Shown: in pieces, positions 23,084 through 30,922 of the stretch
Layout of the letters: every line of letters starts with the position of its first letter
How positions within the stretch are numbered: position 1 is the first letter of the stretch
Made by a program: the position numbers and the translations under genes
Notes under the pieces: generated by a model
Database searches by the model: none
Seen by the model: the letters and a program-made list of their open reading frames with translations, nothing else
What the model was told of the DNA's origin: nothing
From: JAWOLE01 sp963815655
GTDB lineage: Bacteria; Acidobacteriota; Thermoanaerobaculia; UBA5066; Gp7-AA6
Assembly (NCBI GenBank): GCA_963815655.1
Contig: CAWFHK010000001.1
Span: forward strand, 3,348,001-3,412,000
Direction: 5' to 3'
Length of the DNA: 64,000 nucleotides

Positions 23084-23785
23084 ATGACATCCGTGCGTGT
23101 CGTGTGCGAAATGCACCGCGACGGCGACTGGGAACTCCGGACATCGGATCTGCCCGACCTAATCGAGGTGCTAGGTGAGGATCTTGTCGCCGCTTTTTGC
23201 TCGTGCTTCGTACATGCTGACCGTATCGTCAGCTTGGTTGCTTTCTTCCATCTGTCAACACGGCGGTTTCGGAAGGGAAGCATTGCCGAAAGGCGGAACT
23301 TCCTGACTTTTGCTGCCTTTCTTGTCGGAACCCTGAAAGAGGTATCCGAGAATCTCAAGCAGCTCAAGAGGGCGCTTCACAACCATGGTCTTCTCGACAA
23401 GGAGCGGTGGCAAGCCGGCTTGGGTCGGTGGCAGGACTGGGGCGCTACGGGTGCCGTCGCGACGGCTCGGAAGAAACTATCCTTTCACGTCGACTCTGCT
23501 CTGGTACTTCGCGGTCTTCAGGACATTTCCGCAAGTTCGCGCCGCCGGACGATTCTGCATGGCTCAACCGGCAGACTTCGTGACTCCGCATTCCTGCTTG
23601 GGCAGGATGCTAGCCTTCGGGGCCTAGAAACCTCGGTTGGAAACCTGAACGTTCTCGGTGACCCAGCCAAGTATCTCGAGCTAACGGACGCTTTAGAGCG
23701 TGAGTTCCTTTGCATTCTCGACAAGTCCGGCCTGAAGCCCATTCTTGTTCGGTCCAGTGGGCGCAGGGTGGCGAGTGGCGCCTAA
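23084..23785 (+). CDS. Hypothetical protein (cassette 4)
   Basis: Protein of 233 aa, no recognised family. The N-terminal 20 residues look like beta strands, the rest is probably helical, and no membrane segment is seen. It has a conserved-looking segment SLVAFFHLSTRRFRKGSIAE. The ATG is eight bases after attC 3 with no Shine-Dalgarno, so expression probably comes from upstream. The stop codon overlaps the left core of attC 4. Confidence 0.6.
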   Translation: MTSVRVVCEMHRDGDWELRTSDLPDLIEVLGEDLVAAFCSCFVHADRIVSLVAFFHLSTRRFRKGSIAERRNFLTFAAFLVGTLKEVSENLKQLKRALHNHGLLDKERWQAGLGRWQDWGATGAVATARKKLSFHVDSALVLRGLQDISASSRRRTILHGSTGRLRDSAFLLGQDASLRGLETSVGNLNVLGDPAKYLELTDALEREFLCILDKSGLKPILVRSSGRRVASGA

Positions 23786-23837
23786 CCCGCGCATGCAGCG
23801 GACGCCTTCGGCGCCGCTGATGCGCAAGCCGTTGGGC
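23780..23837 (+). repeat. attC site 4
   Basis: GCCTAAC ... GTTGGGC; short stem GCATGCAGCGGACGCC / GGCGCCGCTGATGCGC. 58 bp. Confidence 0.9.
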
Positions 23838-23854
23838 GGCGGTCGCTGAAACCC

Positions 23855-24145
23855 ATGCCGGAAATCGGCAGCTTGCTCGGGAAGTGGCGTCTCCTCCGGT
23901 CGGAGGATGACGGCATGGACAAGAATGTCGTCATGGAATTCCTTCAGGACGGCCAGCTGACTTACGCCATCGACGTCGGTACCAAACGGCAGATCATGAA
24001 CCTGACCTTCCAGGTCGACGGAGATCGGATTCTGAGTAACCAGCCCTCCGCCCCGCGGCTTGAGGAAACCCAGTTTTGGTTCGAAGAGCCAGGCACGCTC
24101 GTTCTCCGACGCGGTAGCCAGCGGTCATGGTTCCAGCGAACATGA
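23855..24145 (+). CDS. Hypothetical lipocalin-like small protein (cassette 5)
   Basis: Protein of 96 aa made of alternating strands: SLLGKWRLLRSEDD, VVMEFLQDGQLTYAI, MNLTFQVDGDRIL and TLVLRRGSQRSWFQR. The GKW near the N-terminus and the strand pattern resemble half of a lipocalin-like barrel, but the assignment is tentative. No signal peptide. Single gene of its cassette. Confidence 0.6.
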   Translation: MPEIGSLLGKWRLLRSEDDGMDKNVVMEFLQDGQLTYAIDVGTKRQIMNLTFQVDGDRILSNQPSAPRLEETQFWFEEPGTLVLRRGSQRSWFQRT

Positions 24146-24152
24146 GGCAGCC

Positions 24153-24222
24153 GCCCAACAAAGCGCTTCAGCGGACTCGCTCCGCTCCGCTGCGCTCGCC
24201 GCTGAGCTTTGAGCCGTTGGGC
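24153..24222 (+). repeat. attC site 5
   Basis: GCCCAAC ... GTTGGGC, standard stem (GCTTCAGCGGACTCGC / GCTCGCCGCTGAGC). 70 bp. Confidence 0.92.
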
Positions 24223-24227
24223 GGAGA

Positions 24228-25157
24228 TTGACGTTGGACTCCCTACCCACTGATTCCGAGGGCAAACCACGCGCTTGGGTTAATGATCTGTTCCGGCGGT
24301 TCTTGGACAAGAATGAACGGCTGGCACACGTTCTGCGTCTATCTATGGGCGGTATCCACATGATTCTCGCCCGCCCCCGGCTCATCAAAGCATTGGCCGG
24401 ACTTGACGGAGTGGCCGGCTCGGACGGCAAGGTGGAGGACCGGCAGGTACAGCTGGAGAGGGCGGAATCCGACAGGGCGCTAGCTCAGCGCGAAGTCGAC
24501 AACGACTTTCCATTGTTGCATGAACAGGCGACCATCGCTCTCTGGAGTTCCCTTGAGGCTCTTGTTCGATCTTTCGCCGCAGAATGGCTAGCACACATTC
24601 CGTCGGCCTGGCAGTGCGATGCGATCAAGAAGCTAAGGGTAAAGATCGGCGACTATGAGGCCCTTGAGCCTGCTGAACGCTGTCTCTGGATTGTCGACCT
24701 TGTCGACCAAGAGGTCAGTGGGCCGCTGCGTAGCGGCGTAACTAGATTCGAAAGTCTACTTCAGCCGTTCGGCTTGAGTGGCGATGTGGATCCAATTTGT
24801 CAGAAGAATCTATTCGAACTCTCGCAAGTCCGCCATGTTCTCGTCCATCGAGATGGAATCGTAGACAGAAGACTCGTCGAGGCGTGCCCGTGGCTTGGAT
24901 TGGCCGTGGGAGAGCCTCTGCTAGTGTCCCACAAGATGTGGCATAGATATAGCGAGGCTCTCGGCGCTTACGTGCTCGAGTTGATTCAGCGTGTCCGGGT
25001 CCATTTTGGCTTTGGGCGATATCGGGACGACGATTCTGCCGATCGGGCGGGTGGCTCTGGGTTGAAGGATCCGGGCCATACGGGTAGCGCTGGCGAAGCA
25101 GAGCGGGATGCCAGGACTGAGCGGGCTAGTTCGGATGCCGGGCAGGAGAAGTCATGA
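24228..25157 (+). CDS. HEPN-like hypothetical protein (cassette 6)
   Basis: Protein of about 309 aa, cytoplasmic, helical. Residues near 205-210 read RHVLVH, an RX4H pattern as in HEPN ribonucleases, preceded by a helix (NLFELSQV). Another helix bundle segment is TIALWSSLEALVRSFAAEWL. HEPN proteins often act as toxins or defence effectors. The match is a motif in a plausible setting, not proof. Start uncertain: TTG at 24228 is five bases after attC 5. The C-terminal 50 residues look disordered. Confidence 0.5.
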   Translation: MTLDSLPTDSEGKPRAWVNDLFRRFLDKNERLAHVLRLSMGGIHMILARPRLIKALAGLDGVAGSDGKVEDRQVQLERAESDRALAQREVDNDFPLLHEQATIALWSSLEALVRSFAAEWLAHIPSAWQCDAIKKLRVKIGDYEALEPAERCLWIVDLVDQEVSGPLRSGVTRFESLLQPFGLSGDVDPICQKNLFELSQVRHVLVHRDGIVDRRLVEACPWLGLAVGEPLLVSHKMWHRYSEALGAYVLELIQRVRVHFGFGRYRDDDSADRAGGSGLKDPGHTGSAGEAERDARTERASSDAGQEKS

Positions 25158-25255
25158 AGAGGCTAGGGAGACCGCCGCTCTACGATTGTCGAGCTCGATC
25201 CCGCCGATTTGGAGGCCATATCGTCGCGGCGTGCCTTCGTTCAGCCTCGCTGCAC

Positions 25256-25315
25256 GCCCAACAACACGCTTCAGCGGACTCGCTCCGCTCGCCGCTGAGC
25301 TTTGAGCCGTTGGGC
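25256..25315 (+). repeat. attC site 6
   Basis: GCCCAAC ... GTTGGGC with a shortened loop (CGCTCCGCTCGCCG). 60 bp. Confidence 0.9.
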
Positions 25316-25346
25316 GACAAGACTTAATCAGGAGGGAACTCTCGCC

Positions 25347-25853
25347 ATGCATCCAAGAGCTTTCCTGACAATCGCTTTCAGCATAGCAACTGCCACGGCT
25401 ATCGTCGGCTGCTCGACGACCGTCAAAATCGAGGCCGCGGCAGACCCCCAATCGTATCGAAACTGCCAGGCTAACGGCACAGCCTCCATCGCTGGGGAGA
25501 CCTTTGCAAAGAACAAGGCGGGCGACGTCAAGACCGGCGCAGGTTCCCGCGTGCACCTCGACCGGGCTACGTCGTACTCAGCGGCGGCATTCAAGGCCCT
25601 GAGAGCAGCCGGCGACCTTCATGCCCAGACGGAGGCAGAGACTTTTGTGTTCGACCCGGTGATGTTGAGCTGCCGACGCAGCGTCACGGCGGATTCAACG
25701 GGCCACTTCAAATTCGAGCAGGTGATACCCGGGCCGTATTTTCTATCAGCCTACATTCGCTGGCAGGTGCGTGGCGGGTGGACCGGTGGGTGGCAGATCC
25801 AACTCGTAAGGGTGAAGGATGGTGGACAACTCGAGGGAGTCGTCGTTCATTGA
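25347..25853 (+). CDS. Lipoprotein, carboxypeptidase-regulatory-like (cassette 7)
   Basis: Envelope lipoprotein of 168 aa. The signal peptide ends in a lipobox (ATAIVGCSTT). The mature part includes a beta-rich region (VTADSTGHFKFEQVIPGPYF, then LSAYIRWQV) like a carboxypeptidase-regulatory or Cna-B type domain, often used in surface proteins. A good Shine-Dalgarno (AGGAGGGAA) precedes the ATG at 25347. Single gene of its cassette. Confidence 0.7.
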   Translation: MHPRAFLTIAFSIATATAIVGCSTTVKIEAAADPQSYRNCQANGTASIAGETFAKNKAGDVKTGAGSRVHLDRATSYSAAAFKALRAAGDLHAQTEAETFVFDPVMLSCRRSVTADSTGHFKFEQVIPGPYFLSAYIRWQVRGGWTGGWQIQLVRVKDGGQLEGVVVH

Positions 25854-25860
25854 GAACGTC

Positions 25861-25935
25861 GCCGAACAACGCGCTTCAGCGGACGCGCGTCGCGCTCCGC
25901 GCGGCCGCTCGCCGCTGAGCTTGGGACCGTTCGGC
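25861..25935 (+). repeat. attC site 7
   Basis: GCCGAAC ... GTTCGGC; extended stem with GCGCGTCGCG/CGCGCGGCC loop. 75 bp. Confidence 0.9.
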
Positions 25936-25958
25936 GACGGACAAGTGCAGGACGCCAC

Positions 25959-26213
25959 ATGAGCAAGGGAAATGCCCGGCGTTCCAAACTTGTGCCTGTT
26001 GGGATCTTCTTGTTCGGCGTGGCTCTGTTCCTCCCGGGTACGATGTTCAAGCTTGCAGAGAAGGCGAGTACTGACACGGGCAGATTAGCGTTGGCAATCC
26101 TCGGCGATTCCTTCGCCGCGTGCTTTTTCGTGGGTCTCGCATGCGTGATTATTGGAGTTCTCCGAAATCGCCGTTGGCGTAAAGAAAGCACTCCAGAGGG
26201 CGCAGCCCCGTGA
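25959..26213 (+). CDS. Small two-helix membrane protein, copy A (cassette 8)
   Basis: Protein of 84 aa with two hydrophobic segments (LVPVGIFLFGVALFLPGTM; FAACFFVGLACVIIGVL) and a basic C-terminus. No family recognised. An identical protein is encoded at 30655-30909, and the two genes differ at a single silent base, pointing to recent cassette duplication. No Shine-Dalgarno is evident. Confidence 0.7.
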   Translation: MSKGNARRSKLVPVGIFLFGVALFLPGTMFKLAEKASTDTGRLALAILGDSFAACFFVGLACVIIGVLRNRRWRKESTPEGAAP

Positions 26214-26226
26214 CATCGCTATCGTC

Positions 26227-26296
26227 GCCGAACCCGCGGCTGCAGCGGACTCGCTCCGCTCCGCTGCGCTCGCCGCTGAGCCGCCAGCCGTTCGGC
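26227..26296 (+). repeat. attC site 8
   Basis: GCCGAAC ... GTTCGGC, standard stem ending GAGCCGCCAGCC. 70 bp. Confidence 0.92.
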
Positions 26297-26336
26297 GACA
26301 GGAGCCCGCAGCGGGGCGATCAGGTAGGATTCCCCG

Positions 26337-26573
26337 ATGCCGACGCTCGGGCGAATCGGCCCTTTTCGGTTCTTTTTCTACAGCAACGAGGGCGTCGAGC
26401 CGCCGCACGTCCATGCTCAACAGGAGCGGAAAATGGCCAAATTCTGGCTGAATCCGGTTGCGTTGGCCTCGGCTGGCCGGTTTTCGGCTTCCGAACTGCG
26501 GGCGATCGGACGTATCGTGTTGGAGAATCGAGAGCGGTTTCTGGAGGCGTGGAATGAGTTCTTCAGTAGTTGA
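26337..26573 (+). CDS. DUF4160 protein (cassette 9)
   Basis: Protein of 78 aa of the DUF4160 family: MPTLGRIGPFRFFFYSNEG, then EPPHVHAQQ, KFWLNPVALA, and the C-terminal RIVLENRERFLEAWNEFF. DUF4160 and DUF2442 genes occur as pairs and are considered toxin-antitoxin-like. A TAGGAT -10-like hexamer lies six bases before the ATG, suggesting a leaderless start, though I find no good -35. It overlaps the DUF2442 gene by 19 bases. Confidence 0.85.
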   Translation: MPTLGRIGPFRFFFYSNEGVEPPHVHAQQERKMAKFWLNPVALASAGRFSASELRAIGRIVLENRERFLEAWNEFFSS

Positions 26574-26817
26574 AGTTGTTCCGAGGGCGCTGGATGTCCT
26601 GGTGACGGAGGATGAGCTCACCGTGTCCTTGGTCGATGGCCGAAGAGTTAGCGTACCTCTTGTCTGGTTTCCACGCCTGCTCGACGCATCGCCCGCGGAG
26701 CGGTTGAATTGGCAGCTCCTTGGTGACGGCGAGGGCATCCACTGGCCCGATGTCGATGAAGATCTCAGCGTGGCAGGCCTCCTGCGGGGCACGCCGGCTC
26801 CCCAGAAGAAGCGCTAA
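26555..26817 (+). CDS. DUF2442 protein (cassette 9)
   Basis: Protein of 87 aa of the DUF2442 family. The core LTVSLVDGRRVSVPLVWFPR, then LNWQLLGDGEGIHWPDVDED and LSVAGLLRG, is diagnostic. It is the usual partner of DUF4160 and is probably the antitoxin-like member, with a beta-rich DNA- or partner-binding fold. A diverged second copy lies at 32272-32544. Confidence 0.87.
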
Positions 26818-26826
26818 AAGCCTGTC

Positions 26827-26902
26827 GCCGAACCCGCGGCTTCAGCGGACTCGCGTCCGCCCTGCGGGCGGCCGCTCGCCGCTGAGCCGCAAATCGTTCG
26901 GC
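26827..26902 (+). repeat. attC site 9
   Basis: GCCGAAC ... GTTCGGC; stem extended by CGTCCGCCCTGCGGGCGGCC. 76 bp. Confidence 0.92.
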
Positions 26903-27097
26903 GCGGCGGTCAAGATCCGGGCCGGCCGTCGGTTCGTAGCCGCGCGTGGCTCCGCGCAGCACAGGCCATGCGTTCACCGTCTCATCCCCGCTTCAACGGC
27001 CGGCCCCTGGGCGCATCGCACGCCCCGGCATCTTGAGGGGCAAACCGCCAAGGCGTATCGTGCCGCTCGTGGCATCCCGCTCATTTAGCAATCGCGC
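26903..27097 (+). promoter_or_regulatory. Gene-less expression cassette 10: promoter and leaderless frame
   Basis: No ordinary gene. TTGAGG (27033-27038), 17 nt, TATCGT (27056-27061), then seven bases to GTG (27069). That frame runs through attC 10 (coding RAPNPRLQRTRSAPL) and stops at 27197 in the next cassette. The distance between -10 and start means a leaderless mRNA. Other cassettes (11, 13, 16, 22, 24, 26) share the GGCGTATCGT-type -10 region and geometry. Confidence 0.6.
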
Positions 27098-27167
27098 GCC
27101 GAACCCGCGGCTGCAGCGGACTCGCTCCGCTCCGCTGCGCTCGCCGCTGAGCCGCAAATCGTTCGGC
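27098..27167 (+). repeat. attC site 10
   Basis: GCCGAAC ... GTTCGGC, standard stem ending GAGCCGCAAATC. 70 bp. Confidence 0.92.
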
Positions 27168-27329
27168 GACTCCCGGGAATTCGCGGGGAATGTGTAAACC
27201 ATGTTCCCGGTCTGGTCTGTAAACCATGTTCCCGGTCTGTGAGAGCCCCGCACGCTCCGGCCCTTCGCTGAAGGTTCTTGCCGCAGGGGCGTATCCTTGG
27301 AAGGTGTCTCGGCTTCCCCTCGGCATTCC
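27168..27329 (+). promoter_or_regulatory. Gene-less expression cassette 11
   Basis: It contains two tandem GTAAACCATGTTCCCGGTCT units (near 27191 and 27220), then GGCGTATCCTT with a -10 TATCCT (27292-27297; -35 weak). Exactly six bases on is GTG (27304). That frame reads through attC 11 and ends at 27459, where its TGA overlaps the ATG of the protease gene (27456) as ATGA. This would couple protease translation to the leaderless frame. Confidence 0.6.
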
Positions 27330-27444
27330 GCCGAACCCGCGGCTTCAGCGGACGCGCGCGGCTGTGTCGCTGCAATCCGTTCGCGGCAAAAAGGCATCGT
27401 CCGGTGGCTTCACGCGCGCGCCGCTGAACCGGCAGCCGTTCGGC
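27330..27444 (+). repeat. attC site 11 (long)
   Basis: GCCGAAC ... GTTCGGC; 115 bp, the longest in the array. The stem is CTTCAGCGGACGCGCGCG / CGCGCGCCGCTGAACCGG around a large loop. Confidence 0.88.
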
Positions 27445-27455
27445 GAAAGCAATTT

Positions 27456-28256
27456 ATGATCGTCACGGCTGCCATGGTGACAGCCTTTCTTGCGTTCATG
27501 GGAGTGGCGGCTGTCGCGGGGGGTACGAACCAGTTGGATGATCTTGACTATACCGTTGTCTTCCTCGTCTCCACTCCGGATGCGCAGCAAGCGTCGGTCG
27601 GAACTGGTTTCCTAGTGGCTGACGGCAACTCGCCATTTCTTGCAACCGCCGAGCACGTGGCCCGGCATCTCACAGCGGACTCCCTGGCGGTGATCAGGGC
27701 AAAGGATGGTACGGCACTCCGCATTCCTTTCGCAAAGTTAGTTGGGACGGGAAAGGCGCCGGCCTGGCGCTACCACCGTACCGCCGACTTAGCTGTGCTT
27801 CTTCTTGAACCGGAGGCTGGCCTCATGGCGCAGATGGCCTCGCGGTTTACTCCCATTAAGCTGCTCCGTGGTGAAGAGTCTGCCCCACCGCGCTTTCTCA
27901 CGTTGACCGTGCTGGGCTTTCCCCTTGCGCTTGGGGTTTCCGGGAAGTTCTCCCCGATCTCGCGTGAAACCAAGGCCGCAAGTGATCTTCTCACAACAAA
28001 TAGAGGAGACACGAAGAAGCCGGCACTGTTCTTCGTCACCCAAGACCCGAGCATCGGCGGCTTTAGCGGCGCACCCGTATTCGACACTGGCCTGCCGTAC
28101 TCCACGGAAGGCAATATGGTCCTGCGTAGCAAGACCTTACAGGTAGTCGGCATCGTGCACGGTACGCTTTCTGATGATACTGGCGGAAAACTTGGTGCGG
28201 TGACGCCCGCCTATCTTCTGCTTGAGCTTCTGCAGGGAGGTAGCGAGCGCAAGTGA
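27456..28256 (+). CDS. Trypsin-like serine protease (cassette 12)
   Basis: Exported protease of 266 aa. N-terminal hydrophobic signal (TAAMVTAFLAFMGVAAVAGG). The catalytic triad is readable in chymotrypsin order: His in FLATAEHVARHL, Asp in RTADLAVLLLEP, Ser in GGFSGAPVFD. The GTGFLVADG strand before the His is typical of trypsin_2-type peptidases. The substrate is unknown. The start overlaps the stop of the leaderless frame from cassette 11. Confidence 0.85.
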   Translation: MIVTAAMVTAFLAFMGVAAVAGGTNQLDDLDYTVVFLVSTPDAQQASVGTGFLVADGNSPFLATAEHVARHLTADSLAVIRAKDGTALRIPFAKLVGTGKAPAWRYHRTADLAVLLLEPEAGLMAQMASRFTPIKLLRGEESAPPRFLTLTVLGFPLALGVSGKFSPISRETKAASDLLTTNRGDTKKPALFFVTQDPSIGGFSGAPVFDTGLPYSTEGNMVLRSKTLQVVGIVHGTLSDDTGGKLGAVTPAYLLLELLQGGSERK

Positions 28257-28383
28257 CTTTTCAGTCTCGGTGCGATTGGCTGACCTCGCCAGCGCTGCAA
28301 AGCAGTGTCGCGAAGAGTGAGCCAGTCTCCTTGGATGTATTCGAGTTTGCATGAGCACTTCTCACAATTAGATGGAGGTGGCG

Positions 28384-28563
28384 ATGAGTGACGATACATT
28401 TGTGCAGGCAGTCGTCGTTAGGGACATTGATATGCCGATGGGGTCGATGATTCGATTCATGGTCAAGTGGGCGATTGCGGCCATTCCTGCTGTTTTCATC
28501 CTTCTCGTAATTGGCGCAGTCTTCTGGGGCTTTCTCGCTGGCGTCGTCGGCCGGGGTCATTAG
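28384..28563 (+). CDS. Small single-pass membrane protein (cassette 12)
   Basis: Protein of 59 aa with one long hydrophobic segment (FMVKWAIAAIPAVFILLVIG). No family recognised. A GGAGGTGGCG ribosome-binding site lies just before the ATG at 28384; an in-frame ATG 12 bases upstream is less likely. Second gene of the protease cassette, 127 bases after it. Confidence 0.55.
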   Translation: MSDDTFVQAVVVRDIDMPMGSMIRFMVKWAIAAIPAVFILLVIGAVFWGFLAGVVGRGH

Positions 28564-28647
28564 CATGCCGAATCCGGAGCTCTCCTTTGAACAAGTTCGC
28601 GCCAGAGGCGTCTCGTTCTGCCACGTCCCTTCTCTTATTACCATCCC

Positions 28648-28705
28648 GCCGAACCCGCGGCTTCAGCGGACGCCTTCGGCGCCGCTGAGCCGCAAGCCGT
28701 TCGGC
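28648..28705 (+). repeat. attC site 12
   Basis: GCCGAAC ... GTTCGGC, short stem with GGACGCCTTCGGCGCCG loop. 58 bp. Confidence 0.92.
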
Positions 28706-28930
28706 GACACGCGAGAAAGGTGAAGGTCCGGGCAGGCGATCACCCGCAGTGTGGCCCGCACCAACACCGCGCACCCGTTCCGTCCTGCCCGGCGCCGGCC
28801 GAGATCCTGCCGCAGAAGTGCCCGTCCCTTTCGTCTCAACGCTTTCCACCAGCGCACGCCCTGACACGTTGAACAGCATCCCGGCGAAGGCGTATCGTCG
28901 CGCCATGCCCCGGCTCATCAACCAGCTCTC
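28706..28930 (+). promoter_or_regulatory. Repeated expression cassette, copy 1 (cassette 13)
   Basis: One of five related cassettes of about 225 bp without a conserved gene. It starts GCGAGAAAGGTGAAGGTCCG and ends with TTGAAC (28869-28874), 18 nt, TATCGT (28893-28898), six bases, ATG (28905). The leaderless frame MPRLINQLSPNPRLQRT crosses attC 13. Because of a 23-bp duplication downstream, it then fuses in frame to the cassette-14 gene. Neither the plus- nor the minus-strand open frames inside the cassette body are conserved among copies. Confidence 0.65.
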
Positions 28931-29000
28931 GCCGAACCCGCGGCTGCAGCGGACTCGCTCCGCTCCGCTGCGCTCGCCGCTGAGCCGCAAATCGTTAGGC
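28931..29000 (+). repeat. attC site 13
   Basis: GCCGAAC ... GTTAGGC, standard stem. 70 bp. Confidence 0.92.
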
Positions 29001-29016
29001 GCCTCTAGACACAGCA

Positions 29017-29516
29017 GTGGCCACGCCACGCACGAAAAGGTCAGATGGCTTCCGAAGCCCGCTCGGGTTGCTCAGAGTCATTTCCCTCCTTACCTCAGAA
29101 TCATTTCCCTCTTTACCTGCGTGGTTCTGCACGGCTGCGTCGCCTCGTTGCCTCCCGCATCGCACTTCATCGACCTTGAATACCGGTGGGTAGCAGCGCT
29201 TCAGTCCCACGATACCGTCGTCCTTGCGGATCTCCTCGACGACTCGTTCATAGACTCCACCTTCCGGGGCGCAATCCGTACAAGAGAGGACGTCCTCAAA
29301 GGTCCTCCAGCAGCTCCGAGCTACCGTTCGGTTCGGCTCGATGACATGGTCGTTCGTCCCTACGGCAGAGACACGGTCATCGTCACGGGAGTCAACGTGC
29401 TCCAGGGCGCCACACCAGACGACACCGCTCGCGTTCGCTTCACTGATGTCTTCGTCAAGCGCAAGGGATCCTGGCGAGCCGTCTCCGCGCAAGAGACTCT
29501 TCAGAGCGCTCCTTGA
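29017..29516 (+). pseudogene. SnoaL/DUF4440-like lipoprotein, frameshifted by a 23-bp tandem duplication (cassette 14)
   Basis: The coding sense starts at GTG 29017 (MATPRTKRSDGFRSPLGLLR), enters a hydrophobic signal (VISLLT) and should continue CVVLHGCVASLPP, with a lipobox at LHGC. A duplicated 23-bp segment (29072-29117) throws it out of frame. The mature part (HFIDLEYRWVAALQSHDTVV, RGAIRTREDVLKG, VRFTDVFVKRKGSWRAVSAQ) is a SnoaL/DUF4440-type fold. The shift puts the 3' part in frame with the leaderless start at 28905 instead. Confidence 0.7.
29072..29117 (+). repeat. 23-bp direct tandem duplication
   Basis: TCAGAGTCATTTCCCTCC plus TTACC (29072-29094) is followed at once by TCAGAATCATTTCCCTCT plus TTACC (29095-29117). 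The copies differ at two positions. Removing one copy restores a continuous lipoprotein reading frame. Confidence 0.9.
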
Positions 29517-29532
29517 AGATGCGTGGTTCGGC

Positions 29533-29590
29533 GCCTAACCCGCGGCTGCAGCGGACGCCTTCGGCGCCGCTGAGCCGCCAGCCGTTAGGC
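29533..29590 (+). repeat. attC site 14
   Basis: GCCTAAC ... GTTAGGC, short stem. 58 bp. Confidence 0.92.
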
Positions 29591-29598
29591 GGACCCCA

Positions 29599-30261
29599 AT
29601 GACCGCAGACGAGGCGACGATCGAGACGCTGCGTCGCTGGAGCCACATTCTTCTATGGACCTCGGTCATTCTTCCCTTCTTGGGGGCCGTCGCGGCAGGG
29701 GTTCGATACTACGTTGAGCGAACCGAGAGGCGTATTGTCAGCAGGCTCACATCCACGGCAATCGACCAGGCGCACAATGAGGCTTTGCAAGCTCGGTCGG
29801 AAGCTGCGCTGGCCAATACCGAACAAGCTAAAATCGCCACCGAGCTTAGCGAGAGCAAGGCGGAACTCCTCGACCTACAGAAGAGAACCGCACCTCGACA
29901 CGTTACTGCAGAGCAGCGGGCGAGACTGGTAGCCGGAGCACGTCGTCTTCACGGCGCCTCAGTCGTGCTGGCGAGTCGAATGATGGACGGCGAGAGTCTG
30001 GATTTTGCAGGCGAGATCGCCGGGGCCCTGCGGGAAGGGGGTTGCGAGGTGCCTGATATCGTAAAGACATCGCTCAACGACCTTCCGGGCTTGGTAGCAG
30101 TCTCAAACTACGGTTCGGCTGATCCAGAACTGCTCAAGGCGCTCGAGAGAATGCTTCGGGACGCGGGAATTCCTACAGAGCGGCACGACATCGCGGACAG
30201 CTCGATTGGCTCCCGGTACCGAGACGTACCTCATCTCGTGGTTGGCCGGAAGAAGCCGTGA
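29599..30261 (+). CDS. Membrane-anchored coiled-coil protein (cassette 15)
   Basis: Protein of 220 aa. One membrane helix near residues 17-38 (ILLWTSVILPFLGAVAAGV), then an alanine/glutamate-rich coiled coil (about 55-100), then a compact C-terminal domain (RLVAGARRLHGASVVLASRM ... RYRDVPHLVVGRKKP) of unknown fold. No family recognised. The ATG lies nine bases after attC 14 without a Shine-Dalgarno. Confidence 0.65.
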   Translation: MTADEATIETLRRWSHILLWTSVILPFLGAVAAGVRYYVERTERRIVSRLTSTAIDQAHNEALQARSEAALANTEQAKIATELSESKAELLDLQKRTAPRHVTAEQRARLVAGARRLHGASVVLASRMMDGESLDFAGEIAGALREGGCEVPDIVKTSLNDLPGLVAVSNYGSADPELLKALERMLRDAGIPTERHDIADSSIGSRYRDVPHLVVGRKKP

Positions 30262-30265
30262 TACC

Positions 30266-30335
30266 ACCTAACCCGCGGCTGCAGCGGACTCGCTCCGCTC
30301 CGCTGCGCTCGCCGCTGAGCCGCAAGACGTTCGGC
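30266..30335 (+). repeat. attC site 15
   Basis: ACCTAAC ... GTTCGGC, standard stem. 70 bp. Confidence 0.9.
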
Positions 30336-30561
30336 GACTCGCTGAAAAGGTGAAGGTCCGGGCGTGAGCCAACTCGCGTCGTGGCCCGCACCAACATCGT
30401 GCACCCGTGGCATCACGGCCGGCGCCGGCCGCGATCCCGCCGCAGAAAGCGCCCGTCCCTTTCGTCTCAACGCTTTCCACCAGCGCACGCCCTGACACGT
30501 TGAACAGCATCTCGACGAGGGCGTATCGTCGCGCAATGCCCCGGCTCATCAACCAGCTCTC
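30336..30561 (+). promoter_or_regulatory. Repeated expression cassette, copy 2 (cassette 16)
   Basis: TTGAAC (30500-30505), 18 nt, TATCGT (30524-30529), six bases, ATG (30536). The leaderless frame crosses attC 16 and ends with TGA at 30656-30658, overlapping the ATG (30655) of the membrane-protein gene in an ATGA. The body is clearly homologous to copies at 28706, 34042, 34814 and 35628. Confidence 0.65.
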
Positions 30562-30631
30562 GCCGAACCCGCGGCTTCAGCGGACTCGCTCCGCTCTGCT
30601 GCGCTCGCCGCTGAGCCGCAAATCGTTCGGC
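30562..30631 (+). repeat. attC site 16
   Basis: GCCGAAC ... GTTCGGC, standard stem with one base change (GCTCTGCTGCG). 70 bp. Confidence 0.92.
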
Positions 30632-30654
30632 GACGGACAAGTGCAGGACGCCAC

Positions 30655-30909
30655 ATGAGCAAGGGAAATGCCCGGCGTTCCAAACTTGTGCCTGTTGGGA
30701 TCTTCTTGTTCGGCGTGGCTCTGTTCCTCCCGGGTACGATGTTCAAGCTTGCAGAGAAGGCGAGTACTGACACGGGCAGATTAGCGTTGGCAATCCTCGG
30801 CGATTCCTTCGCCGCGTGCTTTTTCGTGGGTCTCGCATGCGTGATTATTGGAGTCCTCCGAAATCGCCGTTGGCGTAAAGAAAGCACTCCAGAGGGCGCA
30901 GCCCCGTGA
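30655..30909 (+). CDS. Small two-helix membrane protein, copy B (cassette 17)
   Basis: Identical in sequence (84 aa) to the product at 25959-26213; one silent base differs (GTT to GTC in the codon before the second helix end). The cassette 5' leader is also identical. Here, unlike copy A, an expression cassette lies directly upstream and its leaderless frame ends on the start codon, so this copy may be the expressed one. Confidence 0.7.
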   Translation: MSKGNARRSKLVPVGIFLFGVALFLPGTMFKLAEKASTDTGRLALAILGDSFAACFFVGLACVIIGVLRNRRWRKESTPEGAAP

Positions 30910-30922
30910 CATCGCTATCGTC

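Noticed and set aside
28496..29029. Reverse-strand frame (177 codons) over an expression cassette and two attC sites, with similar frames at 30268-30552 and 34036-34257
   Set aside because: The frame is not kept across the five copies and includes attC on the opposite strand. Probably a GC-rich shadow.
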